NCBI GenBank assembly: GCA_020881915.1 | Contig: JAJFPB010000008.1 | Span: forward strand, 2,232,001-2,296,000 | Reading direction: 5' to 3' | DNA length: 64,000 nt | From: Paramyrothecium sp. XJ0827 | Taxonomy: Eukaryota > Ascomycota > Sordariomycetes > Hypocreales > Stachybotryaceae | Shown: positions 1-11,028 of the stretch, one piece after another | How the letters are laid out: each line of letters begins with the position of its first letter | Numbering within the stretch: position 1 is the stretch's first letter | Notes under the pieces: generated by a model | Told to the model about the DNA's origin: nothing | Seen by the model: the letters and a program-made list of their open reading frames with translations, nothing else | Databases searched by the model: none | Program-made: the position numbers and the translations under genes

Positions 1-668
1 CTGGAGACGTGGGAGCGGGGTGGGTTTCGCTCTTCTGGCTTGGGGCTTTGGTTCCCGTCCTAGTCGGATTGATCTGCCATTGGGAGCTAGACTTCTACTT
101 CTTTCTATAATCCCGTGAGTGCTTGCTTCAAACTAAGCAAAGGTTCCCTACGTCGACCCTTTTGTGTTTGGGCCAGATGGGACATGCCAATGTCTTCAAC
201 GAAGAATGCACAGTGGATCAGGTGATAAAATTTTCTGCTCGAATTAAAATAGTGCCAATGCAAGGGCTCGCGTTATGGTGCAGCAAACGCTGCACCCTCA
301 AAGTCCATAGAGCAGGGCGATTTCGCTATTCTTGAGGCACGTATAAGAATCTTGAATAGTTAGTTATGAATACAGTAATTTTCGGAAATAGGGTGTATAA
401 CTGCCGTCCTGCCACTATGCAATGGCTGATATGTCGTTTCCCCGAGTAATTTATGTCCTGTATCAAGCCACGTCTTCGGCGGTTGCTTGTATTCACAAAT
501 TAATAGTATTCTGAGTTTGGATGGGTTCTCAGTCTGTTCATGAGCTTCGGATAGTTCATAAAAGTTCTAGAAGGTTCTTCAGACATTGACATGCTTTCTT
601 CTGCTGCAAGATTCAACGACAGGCAATTGAGGAGCCCAGTGGCTTGATTGCTATATCAAGGTTATGGA
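1..668. other. Left-edge intergenic stretch, no gene seen
   Basis: No reading frame here has coding character or a recognisable domain. The only open frame of note (123-335) is short and unlike any family I know. The stretch lies downstream of the minus-strand deaminase gene that ends at 669. Confidence 0.6.
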
Positions 669-2385
669 TCAGTGGACAAATCCTTCGCTCAACTCCAAAT
701 GTTCAAAGTCATCAATAATTTCCTCATAATCCTCTGGAATCTCCGAGTGGCCAAGATTGCTCTGCCGTTCCCGACTTGGCGTGTTTGGCCAATGTTTTGT
801 CCTAACATGTCTTGGAAACGAACCGGTGTTGTGAACATCACCATTCTGTGACCCTGCGGCTCGCATTCTCGGAAGAGCCGAAATCGTTCCCGCACGCGAT
901 CCAGTCTGTGAATCATGTGTCTTGTACGTCGGCAGTTTCTCCCTCAGCAGGTGCAGCGTGTCAGCGTGCATGTACTCAATGACTTCCTCTATCACCTCCT
1001 CGTCACAATTGTCAGGAAACCGCCACTTGGGATAGAGATTCATATGTGGAGGCTGAACAGCAAAGTCATTTTTGCTGCACTGGAAATAAAAATGACATAA
1101 TCGACAGGGAGGCTTGCTTGTGGCGATGAACAGCGAACCCCCCCAGTAGTGAGAGCGTTGAGTTTTGCCCACACGGAGCAGGTAGTCATGTAAATGAACC
1201 TCGCTGTGAACGAAAGCCCGATGGCTTCTTTTCGCCATTTGATCGCGGATGTTCTGTTCGAACCCAAAATTTTGGAGATCACTTATATCGTCCTTGAGTT
1301 CCAAAGCGTCCATGTCAGGGAAGGCAGCCGACACGATCGTCTTGACATTGGATGATTTGGAAATAGGGATTTTTTTGGGCCTGCTTGAGGGTATGAAACT
1401 GACACAGAAGTTCACAAAAAGTCCGGGCCAATGAGTCGATGCGTCTAGTAGACTCTCAGCTGCTTGACGATATGAGTGAAGCCTGCCAAGGCAATGTCGA
1501 ACTTCACACCATGCCTCCGAAGACACAGGGTCTCTCTGACTAGCACGATTGTTGATGTAAATTGTCAGCGGCTCTCCCATGACATGAATTGCCTTGATGA
1601 GAGTTTCACAGTCTCTAAGGTCTAAACACGTCGTCAATTGTAAGCAACAGGAGATAGGGGCCTCTGCGGAGATTGTGGAAAGGAATTGATGCATGATGTC
1701 AGACTTACATTTGTTCTTCGCATTGGGCGAAGATGTCATATTCCGTGGAAAATCCGCTTTCTTCCTCAATTTGAGGAGCTCTTCGCTGTGGTTCGGGTCT
1801 GCATAAGTTGCGATAAGATTAGAACAGAAGGACATGATATTGAAAATCAGGCGTGGGTAAGAACTTGCCTATGTTGAGTTCTGGCATCAGAGACTTAGGA
1901 AGACACTGATCCAGAGAGAAAATCAATGTCGCCAGGTACGCATTAATCTTGCTTGAATTAAACGCAACAATGCGCCATAGAATCTGTTTCTTCATTGGCG
2001 TTGACTGCAGGTCATCTGGATTGGCCGCAATGTATTGCAGCAATTCCTCCAGGAATGTTTTGGTTGTCTCGAGCTCGCCGTCTTTCCGAAAATTGGAAGC
2101 GAAGCGAAAATCAGGCCCTCCATGGGCGTTTAGGAGACAGACCAACGCCGTGGCTGTGTTACGACCCCTCTCATTTTGAAGAATCAGGGCGATGAAACAG
2201 AGCAGTTTCTGGAAATCGGGGAGAGAACGATGCCCGTCATCGGGACCGGATGCGTATTTGATATCCCACTTTGTCTTGCAAGCCTCATTTGCAGCATCAC
2301 CCAAGAGGCAGAGATTAGCCAGCTGACTCTGTTTGCTCTGGTCTGGGCCTGTGAATGAGGCATCAGAATTTGTTGCTGGGCCCAT
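669..2385 (-). CDS. OTT_1508-like deaminase-fold protein (two exons, GC-AG intron)
   Basis: Exons 2385-1869 and 1798-669 give a protein of about 548 residues. The C-terminal exon carries a cytidine-deaminase-like zinc site: HSEVHLHDYLL supplies a histidine and the catalytic glutamate, and about 25 residues later PPCRLC supplies the PCxxC cysteines. This spacing and the IATSKPPCRLC context match the fungal OTT_1508-like deaminase family. Such proteins are usually predicted to deaminate a nucleotide or nucleic-acid substrate, but fungal members have no established substrate. The intron (1868-1799, 70 nt) reads AG|GCAAGT at the donor and ends ATGCAG; the nearby GT at 1864 would put the exons out of phase, so the GC donor is the supported choice (phase 1 on both sides). 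The start at 2385 is the first ATG in the open frame; an upstream exon cannot be excluded. The acidic tail (residues EDYEEIIDDFEHLE) is complete. Confidence 0.75.
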
Positions 2386-2617
2386 GGCAAAGAAGCACTA
2401 CGTTGATAACAGAACGGTTGTCGTGTTGGTAGAGTTGACCTGCTGGAAAACGTACGTTGACAAGTTTTTGGACTGAAGCAGGAAAGAAACGAAAAAGAAG
2501 AGCTCTATTATACTTATTTTCTTCGCTACCCAATTCTTCAATGCAACGACTCCGAATTGCTCAATCCGTCGAACTCGAGCCAGCCTGTTTCGGTGTCCAC
2601 TGAAGGCCATTGATTTG

Positions 2618-3103
2618 GGAGGCCGACCACTTTCCCCACTTCCACTTTAACTGCCTCGGAGGCCGACCACAACGACCTCCAAAGTGAGGCATTTGAGAGG
2701 CCAATTGCGGTGACATCTATGATGAGGCGTTCTGGAGGCCGACCAATTTATCCCTGCCGTCATGCGTGAGGTGGCAGAACGTGCGGGCAGGCAGGCCATG
2801 TAAGAGTCGCGGGATCTGAGGACAACACGAATACGCAAGGCAGTTGCACGTTGACGCAACAGTCTTCCTTTCAATCAATGTTCTTTGAAGCCTTTCTGTA
2901 TGGGCAGAATGGCACTATTGCCAAACCATGGCTGTGCTGCTGCTGCTATGTCAAGATGAGGCAGAATTGGAAAATGTGATCTCGCTACACCCAGGCATTT
3001 TGAGAGGCTTCCCAGAAACCCGGTATGTTACATTGCATGGAGCTGCTACTTATCTGACTCATGGCGTTCTGTTGGCAGGCTACTCTACTGGGAGGCCGAC
3101 CAA
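2618..3103 (+). repeat. Four dispersed direct copies of GGAGGCCGACCA
   Basis: Identical 12-mers start at 2618, 2658, 2734 and 3091, all in the same orientation. Copies 1 and 2 are 40 bp apart and extend to GGAGGCCGACCAC; copies 3 and 4 extend to GGAGGCCGACCAA. GATGAGGCG precedes copy 3 and GGATGAGGCG follows copy 4. I saw no further copy in the rest of the window. The GC-rich fixed motif in a promoter region suggests protein-binding sites, although a decayed minisatellite is also possible. Confidence 0.7.
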
Positions 3104-3183
3104 CGGATGAGGCGGGCGTATGCATCAGGCTCCGAGCCCCTCAAAGGCAACTCTTTTACTTGTGAGTGTCTTCCCCATTCAAG

Positions 3184-3190
3184 TATATAA
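3184..3190 (+). promoter_or_regulatory. TATA-like element of the C2H2 gene
   Basis: TATATAAG lies in AT-rich surroundings 90 bp after the last GGAGGCCGACCA copy and about 300 bp before the ATG at 3492. That distance implies a long 5' leader if it is the real TATA box. Confidence 0.3.
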
Positions 3191-3491
3191 GAGGCGCCCC
3201 TACTCTACATTTGAATTGAACTCAAATTTGAAAGAGAAATTGTACAGCCATCATTCAATCTTAGCTTCGTCCCTCGTCCTATTTCTCAACTTCTTGAATC
3301 CACCTGTACACGGTGGTGCATTACATACAAGACAAAGCCACTTCCACCATCAACACGAAGCTTGCTTTACATCAACATCTTTCTTCTTGATTTACTGTCT
3401 ATTAAGGTTGATGTGAGCAACAAACCCTCGAACCAAAGTCTACGAAGCATGCTAAGCATTTTTTGATGACAGCGGGTCTGCCGTAACGAGC

Positions 3492-4520
3492 ATGGATGTT
3501 ACCGAGGACGGCACGGGTGACCAAGGATTTGACGAAGCTTGGTATCCTAGAGGTGAAGACGACGACGCAGCTTTTGAGAACTTTGGACCTAGCGGCTACT
3601 CAGCAGCGGCACATCAGTATTCAGCAAGTTCGTATAGCCTAATGCAGGGACAGGCCGAGCTCTGCGTCGATCCAGCGCAGCTTGACGTCTCATATAACCC
3701 TTACGCGGAATATACTCAACAAGAGGTAAAGCCACATAGCTGCGTTTTTTGAGAAACAAAGTTGAAACTACTCCAGGTTCCTGCCACGGCCACATTTCCT
3801 TCGAGCTTCTCCCCTGCGACGACCGTTTAGGGTCCTCACGGTAGTATGTCTCAAGTCGACCAAGGTTACAATTACGATGAGGATCAATATGCTCATGCCC
3901 CTGGAACTATGTTGCAAGATTTCCAGGGTTTCATAGACACGTCAACTCGCTCCTACGCCGCGGGAGATCAGGCTGAAAGAGTGCCGAATGCCAAGCAGAA
4001 AGCCGAGTCCTCAAGCTCAAAGCGGCACCACTCTGGACACAAATCGAAGGGTAAATCTAGAAGTACAGGTCAAGATGGACACGGATCTTCATCTCGCACA
4101 AAAGGACCCGTGGACTGTTCCGAATGCGATTTACAATTTCGCCGCCCTACAGAACTAAAGTATGTCATTTTTCAAGTTCTTCCTGTGTTACTCCTTCAAA
4201 CAGGCTTTTGGTGATAGCAACTGACCCCTGACTATAGAAAGCACATGCAGGACAAGCATGATCCTCATCTGCCTTGCCCGGCTGGCTCTCAAGGTTATTC
4301 TCCATGTGCTGAGCTCTTTGGAAACAAAAAAGCCATGAATCGTCACCTGTGGACCTATCATCGCGAGTTTGCACAAGATCCTGAGAATGGAGTAGCTCCG
4401 CTATCCGGCACATGTCGCATCTGTGAGTTAGAGTTCGCTCGCAAGGACAATTTGAAGAGGCATATGGATGAGCAACATGGGGAAAAGAAGAGGTCGGGAG
4501 GCAAGGGTTCCAGATCATGA
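3492..4520 (+). CDS. C2H2 zinc-finger protein (three exons)
   Basis: Exons 3492-3725, 3831-4159 and 4238-4520 give about 281 residues. The N-terminal two thirds is a low-complexity, Tyr/Ala/Gln/Asp-rich region, then a basic Ser-rich stretch, then three zinc fingers at the C-terminus: a canonical one (CSECDLQFRR...H...H), a looser one (CPAGSQGYSPC...H...H), and a canonical one (CRICELEFARKDNLKRH..H). The C-terminal tail is basic. Intron 1 ends at the TAG at 3828-3830, which would otherwise be an in-frame stop; using it as the 3' splice site joins ...TQQE to GPHGSMSQ in phase 0. Intron 2 has a GTATGT donor and TATAG acceptor, and restores the first finger. Probably a sequence-specific DNA-binding regulator; its targets are unknown. 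Confidence 0.8.
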
Positions 4521-5891
4521 AGCCACTTGATTCAGGTCCATTGCTTTATTGTTGTCATTGGGTACTTTTCCACGGTTTCGCTTTCGCTCGTTCCATTTTC
4601 CATAGTTCCCCGTGGCAGTCTTACGGTCGTTACCGATTTCTTGAATGAGGATTGTGTTTGTCCGCTTATTGTGCTCCAATGTGTCTGCAGCACTTGCCAT
4701 CGACTTGATTTACCCTTGCACCTGTTACCGCTTCTGGGTGAAGCTTAGCTTAATCGATTCATGATTGTCCACATATAATGACACCAGAAAATCCTCATTG
4801 CGGCGGTAACGAGACGCTACATGGTCGACTGAGACATTCCTTGGGCACGGCAATGCAGTTTCGACGCTGATAGGTGCCAGCTGCTTTGGGCAGCTGGTGG
4901 ACTTACTAAGTCTCAGGTAAACTCGTCATCGCAGTCGTCATTATTGTAGATCGCGTATTACGCCGTAATGCAAGGCAGAAAAGTCAAGCTTGAGGTAACA
5001 AAAAATTCTTGTTGATACGGATGGTAAGAGGTTGAACTGAAAAAGAGCGGAACGACTGTTACAAGAGATCATATTTTCTATGCATTTATCTGTGAATTTG
5101 AACATTATCTAGCAGAAGCGCACATTGCATGTCTTTGCGTGCTTTAACTCAGCAACGTGAACGTGTTGTCGACGATCCCTCCACGAAAGACAATCTGTGG
5201 CGCACGCTATGACCCATTTTCGAGATCTGCCACCGGCAACTAAAGTAGCACAACGTCGCTGCTCTGCCGGCACACAAGTGATCACCAGGCCTAAACAGAA
5301 GGCCAAATTGTTGACTGAGCGCAGATGTACAGGTGACACAGCAATCCACGTCTTGCATGATTTGCAAGTGCTCCCGGCAACAGCGTGTTGATAAAGCGAT
5401 ATACCATTTGCAGCCATTTAATACCATCCATCAAGGAGCCATTCTCAACAAGTTGGTGCTTGAGGCGCTGCCGCTGTTGGCTTCTTTGTAGCCTTAAGCA
5501 ACGTGTCAAAGGACGAGCTAAACCACGCACCCATCACGGATCATCTTCGTGTTGGAGCGCTGTATTTGACCCCGCCCGAGGATCGGCACAGCGTCTGGAG
5601 CGCCCTGCACAGCCTGCACTATTGCGTCAGTCGTCAAGCCATCTCCGTAGTATGCCAAGCTGAACTCAGCCTTCACTCCATCTCGAGAGCGTCTGGCGGA
5701 GATTATTACCCAACATGTACAATGCTGGTAATTGGAGGGTGGCGTGTGCGGAGGACGAAAATGCAACATATATAAGAGCTACGTAACGAAAACCGTCAGC
5801 CTTCAACAAGTGACACCTACCCACGAAAGGGAGAAGCGCATTCCTGAGTGTCTAAAACACGCGAAGCAAACCCAATGAGAAAGATTCCAAG
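4521..5891. other. Intergenic stretch without a clear gene
   Basis: Several overlapping short open frames on both strands (5109-5775) look like chance frames: none has a domain, signal peptide or splice-compatible extension. A TATATAAG box at 5769-5776 belongs to the next gene. Confidence 0.5.
5769..5776 (+). promoter_or_regulatory. TATA box of the LURP-one-like gene
   Basis: TATATAAG lies about 115 bp upstream of the ATG at 5892, a usual spacing for a fungal core promoter. Confidence 0.45.
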
Positions 5892-6553
5892 ATGGCAATC
5901 GAGAGCCGCATATTCGAGATCGTGAAGCCAGCGTTGAAGCGGCACTATGAAATCAATTTGAACGGTGGCCCTCCTCTCATCACTGTGGATGTGTCAAACT
6001 TTACTCCAGGTACTCCCGAGTTGACATTCAGAGAGTTAGTTTGCTTTTCCTGTCTCTCGCACTTCCCTTTCCCCGGCTGACCGTGCAACCTAGTGGACCG
6101 GATGCGAAGAACTCGCCCGTCTTCGGCTTCTGCGACATGCATAAAACCACTTCGGATATGGACATTGGCCTCATCGACCCACAGATGCCGCAGAAGGAAC
6201 ACAAGGAAATCCTCAGCAAGGGGTCTTTTATGGGCAGCGAGTACAAGTTTTCCATGACAATGCCCGGAGGTCGCCGGCAAACCTTTACCTGGGACCGTAC
6301 GCATTCCGTCGGCGTCGGAGGCCACTCAGTGAACCCGCTGAGCAATCGTAACTTCGTGCTCCTCGACGAACAAGGCACTACGTTGGCTGTGTTCACAAGT
6401 GCCTCAATCGGCTTGTCAACGTGTGGGGAGCTTGAAATCAAGGCAGAGCTAGGGCGGTACTTTGACCAGATGGTCATCATGACGTGCATGGCCATCTACG
6501 ACAAGGCTGCGAGGCGCAAGAAGGGGGCTGCGGCGCGAGCATCTGCCACCTGA
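5892..6553 (+). CDS. LURP-one-related (Tubby-like fold) protein
   Basis: Exons 5892-6034 and 6094-6553, joined in phase 2 across a 59-nt intron, give a 200-residue protein. The sequence follows the pattern of fungal LURP-one-related proteins, a family with a membrane-tethered Tubby-like 12-stranded barrel: an early SRIFEIVKPALKRHYEI strand region, a core with FSMTMPGGRRQTFTWDRTHS, and a late NFVLLDEQGTTLAVFTS segment, followed by a predicted terminal helix and a basic Ala/Lys tail. The biochemical role of fungal members is not established. Assignment rests on overall pattern rather than on a catalytic motif, so moderate confidence. Confidence 0.6.
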
Positions 6554-6825
6554 GTGGCTTGATTAAGATTCGAGATTGGAGAAGACAGGTGGTGGATTCA
6601 TTGAGACTGCGAGAGCCGATAGCTGCTCGGCAGATTTCCTTGTCTGTTTCGATTTGAGTACCTACCAGAAGATTTTATGTACACAATGATTGTAGTAGGA
6701 TATGTGATGATCAATTTTGACGCAGTTTAACAAGATTGCTAATCCCTGTACTGATTGTGTGAAGAAGCAGGAAGAAATCTTCCCCTTTGTGCCTTCATGG
6801 CATAGTGAGTCCAACTTTTGTAGGC

Positions 6826-8400
6826 TCATTCATCGTCGGTACTTGCTTGAATACTCCTGGCTGCACGTCGCCCTGCTTCCCTACCAAAGACTGCGCATTC
6901 CAATAGCGATGAGCCACCGAGCCGATTATCTCCGTGAATCCCTCCTGTCACCTCTCCTGCTGCCCATAAGCCTTTGATAGGCGTCAAAACTCCGTTCTTC
7001 CGGCGCAGCACCTGAGCCTTGGTGTTGATTGCTGCGCCTCCCATGGTGAAATGCGTCACTGGTGTAACCTTGCCTACGCAGACCTCTTCTTCTCGATTTC
7101 CTTCTCCGGCCGGCAACCTCCACTTGCCAAAATCCCGTCTTCCAAATTCATCATGATGCATTGCGACGGCACTCGCATAGTCGTCAATGGCTTTGATGAC
7201 GTCGGGCTCGAGGTCTTTGACTTTGATCTTCTGACAAAGGCCCTTGAACTGATAGAATCCAAGATGTGAGGCTGCTGCTTTGCATGCGCCGGGGTCAAGC
7301 AGGAGCGTAACATCCCATTGTCGCGTTTGTGTGCTGCTTTCTTCTCGTTCCATTATTTTTTGGCTGATGACTTCACGCGTCTCAAGCTCATTGACAAATC
7401 TCTTCCCATCCATCAGTAAAATGCCACCTTCGCCACGTAACATCTCGGCCGCGAGGAACTTGTACTGGGCAAACAGGTCCTGGGGATCCACAAATCCAGT
7501 CGGATGAATCTGGACGCTGTCCATGTCTACTAGCTCCGCGCTTAGAGAAGACAGTAAACCATGTGATCCTGGCTTGTTGTCGTTGGTGGACGGGATACCG
7601 GCGAATTTGGGACAATGCTTGGCCATCATTCCATGAGCGTCACCTGCAAAACCGCCCGTCGCGAACACGACGGGACCACGAAGAGTATGAGCACCAGTAT
7701 CATTCTTAGCCCGGACCCCAACAACGCCCTCATGCTCTACCTCCAAAGCAATGACTTCTGTCGATGTGCTCAATTTGAAACGTTGGTTTTCCGACAGAGC
7801 CTTGAGCAGCGTTGTGATTATCGAAGCCCCTGGAGGCATTCTTCCAGATCCTCGATGCGTCCTGGCAACACTATGGCCTCCCAGAGGGGCAACGATGCTC
7901 AAATCGATACCAAAGTCCTCGGCCAGCCATTTAATTGCATCGGCCGATTGCTCTGTAAGCATTTGAATCAAAGCTTGTCGATTGACATCTCCTTGTTCTA
8001 GCCTGGCGCCAGCCGACTTGACTGTGTCGGCGTGAAATTTTGCGGCAGTGTCCGAAATCCCCATGAGATGTTGGAATGTAGTGCCAGCCCCGTTGATACC
8101 CGAAGAAGCCTTGATGCTGTTGCCACCGGCCTTTGGATTCCTCTCGAGCATGTGAACGAAGGCGCCGGCTTTGAGCGCTTCGTGAGCTGCCGCAAGACCA
8201 GCGAGCCCACCGCCGACCACGAGAACCGGATATTCCTCTTGACTCATGCCTGATATGTTGTTTATCGGTCTGGTAAGTTTGCGAAAGGAAGTTGCTGCCG
8301 ATTGTCGAGATAGTCGGAAACAGAGCATACCAAGCAGGATCACGAAACAGACTAACAGTGTATTTGATTGGCGAAGAAAAAGCCGAGGCGGCATTTGCAT
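6826..8400 (-). CDS. FAD-dependent fumarate reductase, OSM1/FRD type
   Basis: An intronless 524-residue protein. Residues about 12-29 form a hydrophobic segment that may be a signal anchor or cleaved targeting signal. The FAD-binding Rossmann motif VVGGGLAGLAAA follows at about residue 60, then KAGGNSIKASSGING. The catalytic domain has QIHPTGF and HFTMGG, and the C-terminal FAD site GLWAAGEVTGGIHGDNRLGGSSLLE is complete apart from small changes. These are the hallmarks of soluble fungal fumarate reductases of the Osm1 group, which reduce fumarate to succinate with a reduced flavin and re-oxidise FAD in mitochondria or the ER during low oxygen or oxidative folding. Length matches the family. 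It is transcribed head-to-tail with the methyltransferase gene upstream, with no sign of shared control. Confidence 0.88.
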   Translation of the reverse strand: MQMPPRLFLRQSNTLLVCFVILLGMLCFRLSRQSAATSFRKLTRPINNISGMSQEEYPVLVVGGGLAGLAAAHEALKAGAFVHMLERNPKAGGNSIKASSGINGAGTTFQHLMGISDTAAKFHADTVKSAGARLEQGDVNRQALIQMLTEQSADAIKWLAEDFGIDLSIVAPLGGHSVARTHRGSGRMPPGASIITTLLKALSENQRFKLSTSTEVIALEVEHEGVVGVRAKNDTGAHTLRGPVVFATGGFAGDAHGMMAKHCPKFAGIPSTNDNKPGSHGLLSSLSAELVDMDSVQIHPTGFVDPQDLFAQYKFLAAEMLRGEGGILLMDGKRFVNELETREVISQKIMEREESSTQTRQWDVTLLLDPGACKAAASHLGFYQFKGLCQKIKVKDLEPDVIKAIDDYASAVAMHHDEFGRRDFGKWRLPAGEGNREEEVCVGKVTPVTHFTMGGAAINTKAQVLRRKNGVLTPIKGLWAAGEVTGGIHGDNRLGGSSLLECAVFGREAGRRAARSIQASTDDE

Positions 8401-8905
8401 TTATTGTGCACACGGAGCAGAGATCGAAGTGTTTCGAAAACATGCCAGTTGTGGTGCATTACACGCCGTGGCGTCATGCTACAGACATCGTATGATCTCG
8501 CATCGCCCTCACCCGATCAGCCAACTTCACGCCCGATGTCTCGTTCATAGGCATCGAATGATGCTTGCTTATATCTACACGGATTTCGAAGCAAAGAGAC
8601 TTGAAATGAGCATTTAGTTCAACTCTACCCCTAAGCTCCCTGCGACCACCGACCCCTACTAAATTGTATGCACGCATCAATCAATTTAGACGGGGGACCT
8701 CTTCGCATGAATGAAACCTTTGTGATCATGGAAGAGGGTCGTCTTTCAACATGTCAAAAATATTGTAGAGTTACTTCAAGAAAAAACTTGGCGCTTCTTC
8801 ACATTTTTGAAATCCGATCAGCGTTGCACACTGACTTCTTTGTACTGTATGTCTATCTCCTCGCCAATGCCTTGCGGTGCAGAGAGGACCAAACCCAACT
8901 TTCTA
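8401..8905. other. Intergenic, promoter side of the fumarate reductase gene
   Basis: About 500 bp between the fumarate reductase start and the 3' end of the methyltransferase gene, both on the minus strand. It should hold the fumarate reductase promoter and the methyltransferase 3' end. I see no gene or repeat in it. Confidence 0.5.
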
Positions 8906-10080
8906 CTACAGCCTCTTGAGTTGAACATATGCATAAGTTAATCCTATCGCCTCCTGAGCATAAGTCTGGAATATCTGCTTCCTGTACTCAACAGTGAGTT
9001 CCTGTCGCAGCCTTGCGACTTCGGCGGCGATGTCATCTCCATTGGCATTTTCCTTTTGACGCTTTTCTCTGAAGTCGTCCAGAACAAAGCCCCCAAAGGG
9101 AGCCAAGACGAAGCCTGCCACAGCCTCGACGTACTTATCTCGGGCTGCTTTTGCTTGTTCTGGGTCATCAACTGGATCTCCTTTCACAAGCGACGCTGCA
9201 GGATGCTCCATGGGGATCTCAGCACTTTGAAGTACCTGCCAGTCGCCTTGTGATGCTTCAACACTGTCCATGATCTCTTTCATAGTACGCCAATGTGCGG
9301 GTAGGTGCGTGATGACTGACGGATCGAGAGGGTAGTTAGAGGCAAGCGTGCGAACGGTATCTTCCAGGCATTGTTTCGAGAAATACACGTTGGCGGGGCC
9401 ATCGATCGGGATGCACAACATGAGCTGGCCGCCCTGTCTAATCTCTCGGTAGCGAGCCGAGAGAAAGGCAACGAGGTCTGTGTGCGCCGATGCTGACAAG
9501 AGCGACAAGTCAGTCGAAGTAGGCACGTTCCGTAACCAGTGAAGGGCTGTGAAGCAGAAGCCCGCGTCCACAGATTCATCTGGAACAACCTGCTCATAAA
9601 ATGACTGCGGTGATAGCAGAGGGTAAATGTTCACCTTGCCGTGCTGCGATAAGGCGGACCGGCTACTCTCGATAGTCGATGATAGACTTGAAAAGTCGTT
9701 GAAGGGAGTGTCGTTAAAGACAAGCGTGGCAGAAGAAATCCCTGGAACTCTCGATAAGTACTGTTGAATCAGTTTGACACTAGGAGCCTTTTGTTAAACG
9801 CATGTTTTCGTCGGTGTGGTGCGAGCCAAAGCGACGTACGAATTCCGTCCTTCTGAGCACCCATAGTCTGCAATGGTAATATTCTTGCCTAATGACATGT
9901 TAGTCGGCCAAGAATCATTGGAGTCAAACTTTGCGTGCTGTGCCCAAAAGCTATCGCTGACGTACCTTCAAATGAAGGAGGCATGAATACATCGAAAGAC
10001 TTGTCAACGCCCATTTGTTGCAAATCCGAGTTTTCATTGTAGTAACCTCCTCCCCACATTGACATTTCGTTGACCTTCAT
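8906..10080 (-). CDS. SABATH-like SAM-dependent carboxyl methyltransferase
   Basis: Three exons (10080-9966, 9888-9840, 9779-8906) with matching splice phases give about 345 residues. The N-terminus MSMWGGGYYNENSDLQQ is the SABATH-type entry motif, which helps bind SAM and the substrate carboxylate. Exon 2 encodes IADYGCSEGRNS, the SAM-binding motif I with its acidic residue. Then come LVFNDTPFNDF, and FCFTALHWL, the counterpart of the SSLHWLS motif of this family. SABATH enzymes methylate the carboxyl group of small acids such as salicylate or indole-acetate in plants; fungal homologues are common but mostly uncharacterised. The start at 10080 is chosen because the N-terminal motif follows closely; an in-frame ATG at 10146 would add 22 residues. 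No biosynthetic partner gene is adjacent. Confidence 0.75.
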
Positions 10081-11028
10081 TTTGATGGATTGCCTAGTAC
10101 CAACCGCTGCAGCACTGGAAGAAAAAGGAAAAAGTGAACAGACCACAGCTCAGCTCGCCGTGTTTACATGCAAAGGCCACGCGGGTCAGGTGAGCGGCGT
10201 ACCCTTGTCATTCAGCCGTCCTCAGCAGTGGATCCTCACTCTTGCGGCGCAGTTTGGTTAACCGTGTAGCTGAATCTACTAACCTGCTGCCTCGGCTGCC
10301 TCCGTATGCAGAAGGTAACATCGTGCCAAGAATTCCCTCGCGGGTATTGAACTATCCGACCACGACGTGAGACGGGAATAAGGTCTTAACGCGTACCCGA
10401 AAAAGAAACGAGGCCAGATCAGCCACTCTACATCTCGGAATGGGTCTACGGCCAGGGTACATTGCCTCACAACGAGCACCCTGCAAAGGTCTCACTTGAT
10501 CCAGGTAAGGTGAGACAGAGTAGTGCATATGCTGGAAGGAAAGTACCCGCTCGACACCTGCGAACTATGGCATCGATCTGCGTGGTATGGTGGGGATAAT
10601 CTTCCATTCCGAGTGATCTTGAATATAGCCATTCATTGTGAACTTTATAGATCATATGGAAATACGAGCCTCGCACCTGGTCGATGTAGGGATGAACTAC
10701 AAACTCACTACCGGTGGATCGAGTCTCAAATAAATAATGAGAAATTATAGTGGTAGGTTTTGGCTTTGCGTACCATCTGATGACGGACTTGCGATTTTTC
10801 GACAGTCGTTATCGAAAGAAGACTATGCGACCGTCTGAATTCTCGTAGCCCATAGACTACCTACCGTACTTTCGTGGATGCAGCTAATCTCTAGCTCGCT
10901 AGTATTGGTTTCTCTACAGCCTGAACGAACGTCAGACGGAAATTAAGACGGCTAATTGAACCTAAATCACAAGGGGCGAAATGAGCCGGGATCAGAAATT
11001 GTCAGTATCTATTATGAACCCTAGTTTA
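10081..11028. other. Intergenic stretch, nothing recognised
   Basis: Promoter side of the methyltransferase gene and 3' side of the ankyrin-protein gene. A segment near 10330-10380 vaguely recalls a tRNA on the minus strand, but it does not fold as one (see rejected items). Confidence 0.5.

Larger units (their letters stand above)
2386..3491. promoter_or_regulatory. Divergent intergenic region between deaminase and C2H2 genes
   Basis: This 1.1-kb region separates the minus-strand deaminase from the plus-strand zinc-finger gene, so it probably holds both promoters. It contains four same-strand copies of GGAGGCCGACCA (listed separately) and a TATATAA element at 3184-3190, about 300 bases before the zinc-finger ATG. 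No gene is evident inside it. Confidence 0.5.

Noticed and set aside
3726..3830. In-frame TAG in the C2H2 gene that looked like a nonsense mutation
   Set aside because: The TAG at 3828-3830 fits as a 3' splice site; using it closes the phase with the GTAAAG donor at 3726, so no stop is needed.
10330..10400. tRNA-like sequence on the minus strand
   Set aside because: It has tRNA-like fragments (GTCGTGGTCGGATAG) but no matching acceptor stem, anticodon arm or T-loop consensus.
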